Counted from the stretch's first letter, positions 46,268 through 56,259 are shown. The stretch is 64,000 bases of DNA from Guyparkeria hydrothermalis (GCF_023555385.1 NZ_JAJSED010000001.1:62001-126000), one strand, 5' to 3'. Notes: a model not told the origin generated them from the letters alone. Program-made: numbers and translations.

Positions 46268-47989
46268 ATGGCGGACATTCTAAGTAACTCGGTCAGCGGC
46301 CTGCTCGCGGTGCAGCGTGCACTGACGACGACCGGGCACAATGTCTCTAATGCCAATACCGAGGGCTACTCGCGCCAGCGCGTCAGCATGAGTGCGCAGG
46401 TGCCGCAGTTCATGGGCAATGGTTACATCGGTACGGGCACGAAGGTCGACAGCATCACGCGCTCTTTCGACCAGTTCGTCGAGAGCCAATTGCGTGACGC
46501 CACCAGCGACAGCAGCCGTCTGTCCTATATCGAGAACTTTGCTAGCCAGGTCACCGGCGTGCTCGGCGATACCGAGACGGGTATTGCGGCAAGCACGGAT
46601 GCGTTCTTCAACGCTGCGGGCGATGTGGCTTCCAACCCGACCGACATCACGTCGCGGCAGGCCTTCCTGAATCAGGCTGGCGCGCTCGCCGACCACTTCA
46701 ATCGGGTCGATGCCCAATTGGCCCAGCTCGATCAGGGGATCGGTCAGCAGGCAGAGGCTATCTCGCGAGAAATCAACACGTTTGCCAATGAGGTTGCGGA
46801 TCTTAACGACAAGATCACCACGGCCTATGCGCAGGACCCCAATGCCTTGCCGAACGATCTGTTGGATCGGCGTGACAAACTGATCACCGACATTGCCGAG
46901 CGAATCAATGTTCGCGTGGTTGATGATGGGGCAGGATCGCTCAACCTGGCGGTAGGAACCGGTCAGCCGCTGGTGACGGCCAACATGGCCAGTCAGTTGA
47001 CGACCACCAACGCGCCCGGTGGCCTGCAGGTTTCGATTGATGGCCAGTCGATCACTCATCGCGTTACCGGTGGGGATCTGGGCGGCATGATCGAGGCGCA
47101 GGAAACCTTGATTCAGCCGTTGCGCAGTGAACTGGGGCGCACGGCGATGGTGGTCGCCCAAGAAGTGAACGCGATTCAGAAGGATGGGTTCGATCTGAAT
47201 GGTGATCCGGGTAAGGCTTTGTTCAACGTCGGACAAGGCGACCCAAATAATGATCTGATGGGTGGCAGCGTCATCGCTAGTCCAGGGAATGAGGGGGCCG
47301 CAGGTGCGGATGTCGCCATCACTGATGCGACTTTGCTAGAAAGCGGGCGTTACGTAGCTCGCTTCGATGGATCTGTCTGGAAGATTACGAAAGAAGACGG
47401 CTCTGGCGCTTCCACGACTGTCGATCCCACAAGCACCTCGGTGACCACTGACATTCCCGGCATGTCGATCGACTTTGACAGCGCGGGGGCTAAAACCGGG
47501 GATCGGTTGTTCATCGATGCTGGTCTTGGTGTCGCCGGTCGAATTACGACGACTGACCTTGGTCCAGCTGAAGTCGCCGCGGCTGGCTCTGTTGTGGATT
47601 CAAACGGTGATTCGGTCAGCGCCGGATCGCGAGATAACACGAATATCCAGAAGATTACCGAGATGGGTAATCAAGGAGTGGTCGGGCAGTCGACTTCCGA
47701 TTTCGGTGCTTCGGCTGACCCCGATGCCCTCGATGGCGAGACCATCGCCGGCTCATTGTCTTCTGCCGTCAGTCAGGCAGGCTCGGTTGCCCGCACAGCC
47801 GAGTTGCAGGGCGAATCAGCCCGCGCGGCTCTGGACAACCTTGAAGCCCGCAAGCAGTCGGTTTCCGGTGTGAATCTGGATGAAGAGGCGGCCAAGCTTC
47901 TGCAGTACCAGCAGCAGTACCAGGCGCTGGCCCGCAGTATCTCGATCGCTGGTGAGTTGTTCCAGTCGGTTCTCAATGCCGTTCGCTGA
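46268..47989 (+). CDS. flgK: Hook-associated protein 1, FlgK
   Basis: 573 residues. SGLLAVQRALTTTGHNVSNA at the N-terminus and EEAAKLLQYQQQYQALARSI at the C-terminus are typical. The middle (roughly codons 320-480) is richer in A+T and less conserved. It joins hook and filament; the chaperone FlgN is encoded at 34.5 kb. Confidence 0.95.
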   Translation: MADILSNSVSGLLAVQRALTTTGHNVSNANTEGYSRQRVSMSAQVPQFMGNGYIGTGTKVDSITRSFDQFVESQLRDATSDSSRLSYIENFASQVTGVLGDTETGIAASTDAFFNAAGDVASNPTDITSRQAFLNQAGALADHFNRVDAQLAQLDQGIGQQAEAISREINTFANEVADLNDKITTAYAQDPNALPNDLLDRRDKLITDIAERINVRVVDDGAGSLNLAVGTGQPLVTANMASQLTTTNAPGGLQVSIDGQSITHRVTGGDLGGMIEAQETLIQPLRSELGRTAMVVAQEVNAIQKDGFDLNGDPGKALFNVGQGDPNNDLMGGSVIASPGNEGAAGADVAITDATLLESGRYVARFDGSVWKITKEDGSGASTTVDPTSTSVTTDIPGMSIDFDSAGAKTGDRLFIDAGLGVAGRITTTDLGPAEVAAAGSVVDSNGDSVSAGSRDNTNIQKITEMGNQGVVGQSTSDFGASADPDALDGETIAGSLSSAVSQAGSVARTAELQGESARAALDNLEARKQSVSGVNLDEEAAKLLQYQQQYQALARSISIAGELFQSVLNAVR

Positions 47990-48000
47990 GGAGTGACCTG

Positions 48001-49044
48001 ATGCGTGTTTCCACTTCCATGATCTTCCAGTCCGGCCTGCAGAACCTGCAGCGCCAGCAGTCGGAAATGCTTCGGGCGCAGACTGACATTGCGACCGGTG
48101 TGAAGCTGCGATCAGCGGACGACGATCCGGTCGCTTTCTCGCGTGTAAGCCAGCTGAGCAGCCAGCAGGAGCGGGTGGAGCAGTTCCTGCGCAACAACGA
48201 TCTAGCCGATGGCAAGATCCGCTCGCAGGAAACCCGGCTGGCGGCCAGCACCGATATTCTCCAACGCGTACGGGAGATTTCGCTCGAGACTGGCAGCATT
48301 CTTCAGGATGCCACCTCGCGCAAGGCGCTGAGCAACGAACTTTCGCAACTGCGCGAGGCACTCACCGAGCAGATCAATGCGCGCGACGAGCGTGGTGAGT
48401 ATGTCTTTGCGGGGACCCGCGCGAACAGTCAGCCTTTTGACGAGAAGACTGGTCAGGACCAGTTTGTCGCTGGTGCTGCCCCGACTGCCGAAGTGAAGGT
48501 GGATGTCGGTGAAAACCAGCAGGTCACGACCCAGCGGGTCGCCACCGACATTTTCACGGTAACTCCGGGTGACGAGAATATTTATCCGTCTGATCTGCAA
48601 ACCAACAGCAGTCTTCCGGCGGAATTTCCTTTCGACCCCACGTATGACATTACGAATGTTGATCTTGCTGATGACGAGGCCGACCCTCGATCAGCGCTCC
48701 AAATTATCGACGGTCTGAAGTGGGCGATCGATAACCATGACGCCATTGAGAGTAGCGGTGCGGATGTAACCGAGTTCTACTCGGCCAGCCAGCAGGACGT
48801 GGATGTCTTGCTCGAGCAGGTGGTCGTCGCTCGGGGTGAGATGGGTAATGACCTCAATATTCTCGATCGGATGAAGAGCGATCAGGGGGCATGGAAGCTT
48901 GCCAATGAGCAGGTGGTGTCCGGTCTGCGCGATACCGACATGGCCGAGGCCATCACCCGTTTGAACGAGAACCACTACAACCTGCAGGCCACCCAGAAGA
49001 GCATGGTGAAGATTCAGGGGCTTTCGCTCTTCAATAACATCTGA
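48001..49044 (+). CDS. flgL: Hook-associated protein 3, FlgL
   Basis: 347 residues. The N-terminal flagellin-like helices (RVSTSMIFQSGLQNLQRQQS) and C-terminal helices (HYNLQATQKSMVKIQGLSLF) match FlgL. It is the second junction protein, 11 bases after flgK. The middle (about codons 160-260) has the same A+T rise as in flgE and flgK. Confidence 0.94.
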   Translation: MRVSTSMIFQSGLQNLQRQQSEMLRAQTDIATGVKLRSADDDPVAFSRVSQLSSQQERVEQFLRNNDLADGKIRSQETRLAASTDILQRVREISLETGSILQDATSRKALSNELSQLREALTEQINARDERGEYVFAGTRANSQPFDEKTGQDQFVAGAAPTAEVKVDVGENQQVTTQRVATDIFTVTPGDENIYPSDLQTNSSLPAEFPFDPTYDITNVDLADDEADPRSALQIIDGLKWAIDNHDAIESSGADVTEFYSASQQDVDVLLEQVVVARGEMGNDLNILDRMKSDQGAWKLANEQVVSGLRDTDMAEAITRLNENHYNLQATQKSMVKIQGLSLFNNI

Positions 49045-49301
49045 TCCGAGCTGCACCTCTCGCGTGGACCCGCGGGATAACTGGTCGCGGCCCGGGCTGG
49101 CGTTTCCTCCCTCCTTTGTTCCTCCGTCCCGGGTCGCGGTGATGACGCCCGCCTCCAGGGTTGGTGTTATCCGGACCCATCGATCGGACACCCCGCATGG
49201 ATTCCTGACCCCCTGCGATGCGTTGACGTCAAGGTGCGGGGTCAGCGCGCCAAGGCGGCTGTGATACGATCGCGGCCGTTTTTAATCGGCGAGGCGTGAA
49301 C

Positions 49302-50228
49302 ATGATTGCAGGGGTGTTTCCGGGGCAGGGTTCCCAATCCATCGGCATGGCTAGCGGCTGGGGTGAACACGAGGACATCGCGCAGGCGGTCTTCGATCGT
49401 GCCAGCGACGTGCTCGGTTACGACCTCTGGTCGCTGGTCGCCGAGGGTGAAGCCACCGACCTCAATCAGACCGAACGCACGCAGCCGGCCATGCTGGCGG
49501 CCGATGTCGCGGCCTGGCAGATCTGGCGTCACAACGACGGCGCCACGCCCGCTGCGCTGGCCGGTCACAGTCTCGGCGAGTACGCGGCGCTCGTCGCCGC
49601 CGAGTCGATCGATTTCGAGGCCGCCGTCGCCCTGGTGGCGCGCCGCGGCCAGCTGATGCAGTCGGCGGTTGCCGAAGGGCAGGGCGCGATGGCTGCCGTG
49701 CTGGGCCTTGAGGACGACGCGGTGCGTGGTGTCTGCGAGAAGGCCGCCGACGGCGACGTCTGCGAGGCCGTCAATTTCAATGCCCCAGGCCAGGTGGTGA
49801 TCGCCGGCGACCGCGCCGCGGTCGAGCGGGCCGAGGCCATCGCCAGCGACGAGGGCGCCAAGCGCTTCGTGCTCCTGCCGGTAAGCGTGCCGTCGCACTC
49901 GTCGCTGATGCGCGAGGCGGGCGAGCAGTTGCGCGGAGAGATCGCCCAGGTATCGATCCGCCCGCCGCGTGTGCCGGTGATCCACAACGTCGATGCACTG
50001 ACCCACGAGAATCCCGAGGCGATTGCCACCGCGCTGGTCGAGCAGCTGTTCCGTCCGGTGCAGTGGGTCGCCTGCGTTCAGGCGATGCAGGCCATGGGCG
50101 CCGGTGACCAGGTCGAATTCGGCCCGGGCAAGGTGCTGACCGGTCTGGCCCGTCGCATCGACCGTGGCATGGGTGCGAAGCCCGTGTTCGACCAGGCCAC
50201 GCTGGAAAAGGCGCTCGGCACCGAATAA
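49302..50228 (+). CDS. fabD: Malonyl-CoA:ACP transacylase FabD
   Basis: 308 residues. FPGQGSQSIGM at the start, nucleophile Ser90 in AGHSLGEY, SVPSHSSLM and the terminal EFGPGKVLTGL motif. It loads malonyl groups onto ACP. ATG 49302 is preferred to GTG 49296, because GAGG lies seven bases before the ATG. About 250 bases upstream separate it from flgL; no clear promoter was identified there. Confidence 0.96.
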   Translation: MIAGVFPGQGSQSIGMASGWGEHEDIAQAVFDRASDVLGYDLWSLVAEGEATDLNQTERTQPAMLAADVAAWQIWRHNDGATPAALAGHSLGEYAALVAAESIDFEAAVALVARRGQLMQSAVAEGQGAMAAVLGLEDDAVRGVCEKAADGDVCEAVNFNAPGQVVIAGDRAAVERAEAIASDEGAKRFVLLPVSVPSHSSLMREAGEQLRGEIAQVSIRPPRVPVIHNVDALTHENPEAIATALVEQLFRPVQWVACVQAMQAMGAGDQVEFGPGKVLTGLARRIDRGMGAKPVFDQATLEKALGTE

Positions 50229-50289
50229 GCCGCCGGGCCGTGCTGCAAGTCACAAGGACCACGACGAACCCAATTCGAGGAAACATCCC

Positions 50290-51048
50290 ATGTCCGAACA
50301 AGCGAGCCAATTTGCCAATCTGGAAGGGCGCGTCGCGCTGGTTACCGGCGCCTCCCGCGGTATCGGTGCCGCCATTGCCGATGCGCTGGTCGCCGCCGGG
50401 GCGACGGTGATCGGCACGGCTACCTCCGAGAAGGGCGCCGCTGCCATCAGCGAGCGTCTGGGTGACCAGGGTGCCGGCATGGCGCTGGACGTGACCCAGG
50501 GCGATCAGGTTGACGCGGTGATCAAGGAGATCGAGTCGCGCTTCGGTCCGATCGCCGTGCTGGTCAACAACGCCGGCATTACCCGCGACACGCTGCTGAT
50601 GCGGATGAAGGAAGACGACTGGGACGCGATCATCCAGACCAACCTGACCTCCGTGTTCCGCCTGTCGCAGAAGGTGATGCGCTCGATGGCCAAGGCGCGG
50701 TGGGGTCGCATCATCTCGATCGCCTCGGTAGTCGGCGCGATGGGCAATGCCGGGCAGACCAACTACGCGGCAGCGAAGGCCGGCATCATGGGCTTCTCCA
50801 AGTCGCTGGCCCGCGAGATCGGTCCACGTGGTGTGACCGTCAACGTGGTCGCCCCGGGCTTTATCGAAACTGATATGACCCGCGACCTGCCGGAGAAACA
50901 GAAGGAAGCGCTGCTGGGCAACATCCCCAACGGCCGCCTCGGTCAGCCTGAGGAAATCGCCTCGGCGGTGCGTTTCCTCGCTGCCCCGGAGGCCGGTTAC
51001 ATCAACGGCCAGACGATTCACGTCAACGGCGGCATGTACATGGGCTAA
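50290..51048 (+). CDS. fabG: 3-oxoacyl-ACP reductase FabG
   Basis: 252 residues. NADPH motif TGASRGIG at 19-26, catalytic Ser146, Tyr159 and Lys163 (NYAAAKAG), ending GQTIHVNGGMYM. It reduces 3-ketoacyl-ACP in each elongation cycle. Confidence 0.96.
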   Translation: MSEQASQFANLEGRVALVTGASRGIGAAIADALVAAGATVIGTATSEKGAAAISERLGDQGAGMALDVTQGDQVDAVIKEIESRFGPIAVLVNNAGITRDTLLMRMKEDDWDAIIQTNLTSVFRLSQKVMRSMAKARWGRIISIASVVGAMGNAGQTNYAAAKAGIMGFSKSLAREIGPRGVTVNVVAPGFIETDMTRDLPEKQKEALLGNIPNGRLGQPEEIASAVRFLAAPEAGYINGQTIHVNGGMYMG

Positions 51049-51102
51049 CGAACCCCGGCCGGAGCGCCTTTGGGCGGGCGATAAGTGGCAGGGCATTTTT
51101 AT

Positions 51103-51131
51103 TTGGCCTGCCGGGCGGTTTTCAATAGAAT
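51103..51131 (+). promoter_or_regulatory. Sigma-70-like promoter of acpP
   Basis: TTGGCC (51103-51108), 17 bases, TAGAAT (51126-51131). A separate acpP promoter is common in Gammaproteobacteria. Confidence 0.5.
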
Positions 51132-51142
51132 GCCGGTCAGTG

Positions 51143-51165
51143 TTGGCCCGGACTAGCCGGGCCAA
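51143..51165 (+). promoter_or_regulatory. Perfect hairpin in the acpP leader
   Basis: TTGGCCCGG and CCGGGCCAA form a 9-bp stem with a 5-base loop. No T run follows, so it is more likely a stabilising or control element of the very abundant acpP mRNA than a terminator. Confidence 0.4.
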
Positions 51166-51210
51166 AACGTTTAATTGAACAGTGTTTGTACCAGAAGAGG
51201 TTCGATACGA

Positions 51211-51450
51211 ATGAGCACCGTTGAAGAACGCGTCAAGAAGATTGTTGTTGAGCAGTTGGGCGTCAAGGAAGAAGAAGTCACCAATGAAGCTTCATTCGTT
51301 GACGACCTCGGCGCGGATTCCCTCGATACCGTGGAGCTGGTCATGGCGCTGGAAGAAGAGTTCGAGTGCGAGATCCCGGACGAGGAAGCCGAGAAGATCA
51401 CCACCGTTCAGCAGGCCATCGACTACGTCAACAACCACAAGGACGCCTGA
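51211..51450 (+). CDS. acpP: Acyl carrier protein
   Basis: 79 acidic residues. Ser37 in [11 protein letters not shown] receives the phosphopantetheine arm. It carries the acyl chain through fatty acid synthesis. Here it sits in the conserved fabD-fabG-acpP-fabF order. Confidence 0.97.
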   Translation: MSTVEERVKKIVVEQLGVKEEEVTNEASFVDDLGADSLDTVELVMALEEEFECEIPDEEAEKITTVQQAIDYVNNHKDA

Positions 51451-51504
51451 TTCGGCCCTTGTGCGCTTCGCAGGCCCCGAACTGATGTCCGGGCTTGCGA
51501 ACTG

Positions 51505-51549
51505 AAAACCGTGTTTCGGCCTTCTGGATGGAAGGTCGATCGCGGTTTT
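51505..51549 (+). terminator. Probable partial terminator between acpP and fabF
   Basis: AAAACCG (51505-51511) pairs with CGGTTTT (51543-51549) outside a second stem (GGCCTTC/GAAGGTC), followed by TTTA. It would let acpP be made in excess of fabF. Confidence 0.4.
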
Positions 51550-51589
51550 TTACTTGGTGGTCGTCACCAACCGAACTGGAAAGAGCATC

Positions 51590-52837
51590 ATGAGCAAACG
51601 ACGCGTCGTGATCACCGGCCTCGGGCTGGTGACCCCGCTGGGGAACAACGTCAAGGATTCCTGGGACGGCATCCTGGCTGGCCGGTCGGGCGCTGCGCCC
51701 ATCGACCGTTTCGACACTGACAAGATGGCGGTCAAGTTCGCCGCCACCGTCAAGGACTTCGATCCGACGACGTTCCTGCCCGCCAAGGACGTCAAGAAGA
51801 TGGAGCCGTTCATCCACTACGCGCTGAGTGCCTCCATCGAGGCGATCGAGGATGCGCAGTTGATGAGCGACTCGCTCGACCTCGACCGGGTGGGTACCTT
51901 CATCGGTTCCGGCATCGGCGGGCTGGGCGGCATCGAGCGCAATGCACTCGCCTTGGAGAACCAAGGGCCGCGACGCGTCTCGCCGTTCTTCGTCCCCGGC
52001 GCGATCATCAACATGGCCTCCGGCCAGCTGTCGATCCGTTATGGCTTCCGTGGTCCGAACCTCGCCACGGTGACTGCCTGTACGTCGGGCACGCACAGCA
52101 TCGGCCAGGCCGCCCGTTTGATCGCCTACGGCGATGCCGACGTGATGGTTGCCGGTGGTACCGAGGGCGCGATCTCGCCGCTGGGTGTGGCCGGGTTCGC
52201 CTCGGCTCGAGCCCTGTCCACTCGCAACGACGATCCCGAGCGGGCGTCGCGTCCCTGGGATCGTGATCGGGACGGTTTCGTCCTGGGGGAGGGTGCCGGC
52301 GTGATGGTGCTCGAATCACTCGAGCATGCACAGGCCCGCGGTGCCCATATCTACGGCGAGATCAAGGGCTTCGGCATGAGCTCGGACGCCTATCACATGA
52401 CCCTGCCGGCTACCGACGGTAACGGCGCGCGCCGTTGCATGGAAGCGGCTCTCAAGGACGCCGACCTCAAGCCGACCGAGATCGACTACATCAACGCTCA
52501 TGGCACCTCGACCCCGGCCGGCGACGGCACCGAGGTGCATGCGATCAAGGCGTTGTTCGGTAACGAGCCGGTCAAATGCCCGGTCAGTTCGACCAAGTCG
52601 ATGACCGGTCACCTGCTGGGCGCTGCCGGTGGCATCGAGGCCGTATTCTCGGTGCTTGCGCTGCGTGACCAGGTGCTGCCGCCAACCATCAACCTCGACA
52701 ATCCCTCCGAGGATTGCGACCTCGATTTCGTGCCCCACGAGGCGCGCCGCGTCGAGGGCTTCGAGGTGGCCATGTCCAATTCCTTCGGCTTCGGCGGCAC
52801 GAACGGCACGCTACTCTTCGGTCGCTCGGTCGACTGA
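51590..52837 (+). CDS. fabF: 3-oxoacyl-ACP synthase II FabF
   Basis: 415 residues. The catalytic Cys is residue 164 in [11 protein letters not shown]; the two His lie in [11 protein letters not shown] and [10 protein letters not shown]. It condenses malonyl-ACP with acyl-ACP, including the step that sets the cis-vaccenate level. The ATG at 51590 gives the family start [10 protein letters not shown]. Confidence 0.96.
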   Translation: MSKRRVVITGLGLVTPLGNNVKDSWDGILAGRSGAAPIDRFDTDKMAVKFAATVKDFDPTTFLPAKDVKKMEPFIHYALSASIEAIEDAQLMSDSLDLDRVGTFIGSGIGGLGGIERNALALENQGPRRVSPFFVPGAIINMASGQLSIRYGFRGPNLATVTACTSGTHSIGQAARLIAYGDADVMVAGGTEGAISPLGVAGFASARALSTRNDDPERASRPWDRDRDGFVLGEGAGVMVLESLEHAQARGAHIYGEIKGFGMSSDAYHMTLPATDGNGARRCMEAALKDADLKPTEIDYINAHGTSTPAGDGTEVHAIKALFGNEPVKCPVSSTKSMTGHLLGAAGGIEAVFSVLALRDQVLPPTINLDNPSEDCDLDFVPHEARRVEGFEVAMSNSFGFGGTNGTLLFGRSVD

Positions 52838-52890
52838 TGGTCACCGGGCCGCGCTCGACATGCCGGCCTCTTGCTCCGGCCTGAGCTTCG

Positions 52891-54306
52891 GTGAGTGACC
52901 TTCCTGCCATCACCCGACTGTCGGGTGCCGGGCCGGAGCTGGCCGAGCTGCTTCTGGCTGCCGGCTCGGCCGGCAGCCACCTGTTCGAGAGTGTCACGGC
53001 GGGCGGCCCGCTAAGCCGCTGGTCGATCCTGTTCGCCGCGCCCACCGAACGGCTGGTCAAGTCGGCCGACGATGACACCCCCTTCCTGCCGCGCTGGCAG
53101 GAGGCCGTCTCCCGACGTCCCGACGATCGAAATGACTGGATGCGACGGCTGGCCGAGCATGATCTGCCGACCGACTTCCCGTTTGTCGGCGGCTGGAGCT
53201 TCTTCCTTGCTTACGAGATGGCCGGCGAGATCGAGCCGACGCTCGACCTCCCGGCCTTCGCGCTCGGCCAGGAGAGCGGCTTCCCGCAGGCGGTGGCCGA
53301 ATACCACCCGGCGGCGCTGATCCGAGATCACGAGCGGGGCGAGGACGTGGTGGTGCACGATCGGTCTGAGGCGGGCGTGCGGTTGGCCCGGCATCTGCTG
53401 ACCGCCCGAGAATCGGCAGCCGCGTCGCCCCCTCGGGCCGTCGAACTGGCCGAACTGCGTGCCCCCGAAGGAATGCCGCACCGCGAACGGGTCCAGCGCG
53501 TCCGCGACTACCTGTTCGCCGGTGACATCTTCCAGGCCAACCTCTCGCATGCCTGGGACTTCCGGCTGGCCGACGACGTACCTTCGAGTGCCGTCTATCA
53601 GTCGCTCTGTCGGCGCAACCCGGCCCCCTTCGCCGCCTGGTACCGGCAACCGGAGGGCGAGATCCTGAGTTCCTCGCCCGAACGCCTGTTGCGGGTGGCC
53701 GGCGGACGGGCGGAGACGCGCCCGATCGCGGGCACCCGACGGCGTGATGCCGACCCGACGCGCGACCGCGAGCTGGTCGAGCAATTGCAGGGGCATCCCA
53801 AGGAGCGCGCCGAGCACGTCATGCTGATCGATCTGGAGCGCAACGATCTCGGTCGGGTCTGCGAGCCGGGCTCGGTGTCGGTCGACGAGCTGATGGTGGT
53901 CGAGTCCTACGCCCACGTGCATCATCTGGTTTCGAATATCGGGGGTCGGCTGCCGGCGAGCACCTCGCCGCTTGCCGCCCTGGCCGCATGCTTTCCCGGC
54001 GGGACCATCACGGGCTGCCCCAAGGTCCGTTGCATGGAGATACTCGCCGAGCTCGAAGAGACCGGACGCGGCCCCTACACCGGCAGCCTCGGGTATCTGA
54101 GCAATCATGGCCCGATGGACAGCAACATCCTCATTCGTAGCGTGTTCCTCGCGCCGGACGGTCGCGGTCAGTTCCGCACCGGCGGCGGCATTGTCGCCGA
54201 CTCCGACCCCGCGCGCGAACTGGACGAGACCTACCAGAAGGCCCGCGGTGTGCTCGACGCGCTTGGCGGGGAATCGGCACTCGCGGCCGGGGTGCCCATC
54301 GAATGA
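52891..54306 (+). CDS. pabB: Aminodeoxychorismate synthase component I (PabB-type)
   Basis: 471 residues, chorismate-binding family. PSSAVYQSLCRRNPAPFAAW, SSSPERLLR, HVMLIDLERNDLGRV and FPGGTITGCPKVRCMEI are conserved. It makes 4-amino-4-deoxychorismate for folate with PabA. The catalytic segment near 277-281 reads PIAGT, the form usual in TrpE, where E. coli PabB has PIKGT. The next gene, pabC, and the position beside fabF argue for PabB. A GTG start at 52891. Confidence 0.88.
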   Translation: MSDLPAITRLSGAGPELAELLLAAGSAGSHLFESVTAGGPLSRWSILFAAPTERLVKSADDDTPFLPRWQEAVSRRPDDRNDWMRRLAEHDLPTDFPFVGGWSFFLAYEMAGEIEPTLDLPAFALGQESGFPQAVAEYHPAALIRDHERGEDVVVHDRSEAGVRLARHLLTARESAAASPPRAVELAELRAPEGMPHRERVQRVRDYLFAGDIFQANLSHAWDFRLADDVPSSAVYQSLCRRNPAPFAAWYRQPEGEILSSSPERLLRVAGGRAETRPIAGTRRRDADPTRDRELVEQLQGHPKERAEHVMLIDLERNDLGRVCEPGSVSVDELMVVESYAHVHHLVSNIGGRLPASTSPLAALAACFPGGTITGCPKVRCMEILAELEETGRGPYTGSLGYLSNHGPMDSNILIRSVFLAPDGRGQFRTGGGIVADSDPARELDETYQKARGVLDALGGESALAAGVPIE

Positions 54307-55178
54307 GCGCAGGCGTCGTCTCCGGACTCGATCGCGGGCTCGCCTTTGGTGACGGCCTGTTCGAGACGCTGTTCGTTCGTCATGGCCGACCGGTGGCGCT
54401 GGCGGAGCACATGACTCGCTTGCGTGTTGGCCTGGCACGGCTGGGGTTGCCCGAGCCGGAGTTCGACTCGATCATGGCGGCAATCGACGAGGCCGTCGGG
54501 GAGGGGGAGGCCACGGGTGTCTGCAAGCTCGTGGTCACTGCAGGGGCGGGGCCACGTGGCTACCGTCGCCCCAGGCACCCGGAACCGAGAATTCTCGCGA
54601 GCTTCGGCTCGCTGCCACCCGAGCCGCCCGGCACGTTGGCGGTAGATCTCTCACCGGTGGTAATGGCCGGGTCGGGCCGGCTGCGTGGTCTGAAACACCT
54701 CAATCGCCTCGTTCAGGTACTGGCGCAGGAGGCACTGCCCGACGAGCGCCGCGAGGCGCTGATGACTGACGACGAGGGGCGGGTGGTTTCCGGTACCATG
54801 AGCAACCTGTTCTGGCGTGAGGGCGGTCGCTGGCACACCCCGCCGCTGGTGGATGGGGCGATAGCGGGCACGCGGCGTGCTTGGCTGATCGAGGCGCTGG
54901 ATGCGCGCATTACCCCCTGCGCTGTCGGACGACTGGCGCTGGCCGATGCGGCGTTTCTCAGCAACGCCCTGTCGGCCTGGCGGCCTATCGAAAGGCTGCT
55001 GGGTCGCACGCTCGGGAGCGCGGATGTGCCGGACGCGTCGCTGACAGCAGTCGACGGTTTCTGGCAACCGGCGAGCACGGAGGCGGAACGCCCTTGGCCC
55101 GACTCCCTGACCGATGCCTTGAACACTACCTGCTGGGGGCGAACGGCTCGGCGCGAAGGGGTTTCGGGCAGCCTATGA
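54303..55178 (+). CDS. pabC: 4-amino-4-deoxychorismate lyase PabC
   Basis: A 291-residue PLP fold-type IV enzyme. GLAFGDGLFETLFVRHGRP at the start and the PLP Lys131 in GLKHLNRLVQ. It releases p-aminobenzoate and pyruvate. It overlaps pabB by ATGA. The C-terminal 30 residues are polar and longer than usual. Confidence 0.92.
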   Translation: MSAGVVSGLDRGLAFGDGLFETLFVRHGRPVALAEHMTRLRVGLARLGLPEPEFDSIMAAIDEAVGEGEATGVCKLVVTAGAGPRGYRRPRHPEPRILASFGSLPPEPPGTLAVDLSPVVMAGSGRLRGLKHLNRLVQVLAQEALPDERREALMTDDEGRVVSGTMSNLFWREGGRWHTPPLVDGAIAGTRRAWLIEALDARITPCAVGRLALADAAFLSNALSAWRPIERLLGRTLGSADVPDASLTAVDGFWQPASTEAERPWPDSLTDALNTTCWGRTARREGVSGSL

Positions 55179-55236
55179 CGGGCTCAGACGAACGATCGGG
55201 TTTAATCATAGATTCCACAATCTCTTGGAGTGGCGG

Positions 55237-56259
55237 ATGCGGCGAGCGGTCGGAGTTTTCCTGATCTGGATGTTGAGTATGGGATGGGCGGCCGTGGTCC
55301 TCGCGGTGGCGGCCCTGGCTTATCACTACTGGCAGATACCCCTGGCAGAGCAAGACACGACCGTGCAGATCGAGCCGGGCGAGTCGATGCGCGATGTCGC
55401 GGCCACTCTCCACGAAACGCGGCCGGCCCTGCCCGCTCGGGTGATCTACTGGACCGCCCGCTTTCGCGGTCAGGCCCGCCAGATCCAGGCCGGTGAATAC
55501 GAAATCCGTGCTGGTGAACGCCTGCCCTCACTGCTTGACCGGATGGTTGCCGGCGACGTCATCGAGTACCGCTTTACCGTGCCGGAAGGGGTGAGGGCGA
55601 GCGAGTTTCTCGCCCAGCTGGCCAAGGCGCCGAAGGTGCGCCGGACCCTCGATTCGATGACCCCCAAAGCAGTGATCGAGGCGCTGGACCTGCCGGTCGA
55701 CCATCTCGAGGGGTGGCTGTTCCCCACCACCTATCACTATCCGTCAGGGACCACCGATGTGGCGCTGCTGCGGCGCGCGTATCGCCACATGCGCGAGGAG
55801 CTGGATGCCGCTTGGGCCGGTCGGGCCGACGATCTGCCGATCGACTCGCCCTACGAGGCCCTGATTCTGGCTTCCCTGATCGAGAAGGAAACCGCCGTTC
55901 CCGACGAGCGTGGTCAGATCGCGGGGGTATTCGTCAATCGGCTCGAACGCGGCATGCGTCTGCAGACCGACCCGACCGTGATCTACGGCATGGGTGATGC
56001 CTACGAGGGGCGTCTCTATACCCGCCACCTCCGCGAGGACACGCCCTACAACACCTACACTCGTGATGGTCTGCCGCCTACGCCGATCGCACTGCCATCG
56101 GCCGCCTCACTGCGGGCGGCGACCCGGCCGGAGGAGACCAAGGCGCTGTACTTCGTTGCCGACGGCACCGGCGGGCATACGTTCTCGCGGACATTGAAGG
56201 AACACAACCGCGCGGTCTCGCGCTGGCGTGACCACAAGCGCGAGGCGGAGGCGAACTGA
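55237..56259 (+). CDS. mltG: Endolytic murein transglycosylase MltG
   Basis: 340 residues. One membrane helix at 7-30, a LysM-like domain, then the YceG domain with catalytic Glu218 in LIEKETAVPDE (the same number as in E. coli), and LQTDPTVIYGMG, PYNTYTRDGLPPTPI. It cuts nascent glycan strands near the inner membrane. The ATG at 55237 has GGAG upstream. TGATG overlap with tmk. Confidence 0.94.
   Translation: MRRAVGVFLIWMLSMGWAAVVLAVAALAYHYWQIPLAEQDTTVQIEPGESMRDVAATLHETRPALPARVIYWTARFRGQARQIQAGEYEIRAGERLPSLLDRMVAGDVIEYRFTVPEGVRASEFLAQLAKAPKVRRTLDSMTPKAVIEALDLPVDHLEGWLFPTTYHYPSGTTDVALLRRAYRHMREELDAAWAGRADDLPIDSPYEALILASLIEKETAVPDERGQIAGVFVNRLERGMRLQTDPTVIYGMGDAYEGRLYTRHLREDTPYNTYTRDGLPPTPIALPSAASLRAATRPEETKALYFVADGTGGHTFSRTLKEHNRAVSRWRDHKREAEAN

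Noticed and set aside
49045-49301. Promoter or RNA gene in the flgL-fabD gap
   Set aside because: A TTGACG and a TACGAT occur but not at usable spacing, and no stable RNA fold or terminator was evident. I see nothing I can support here.
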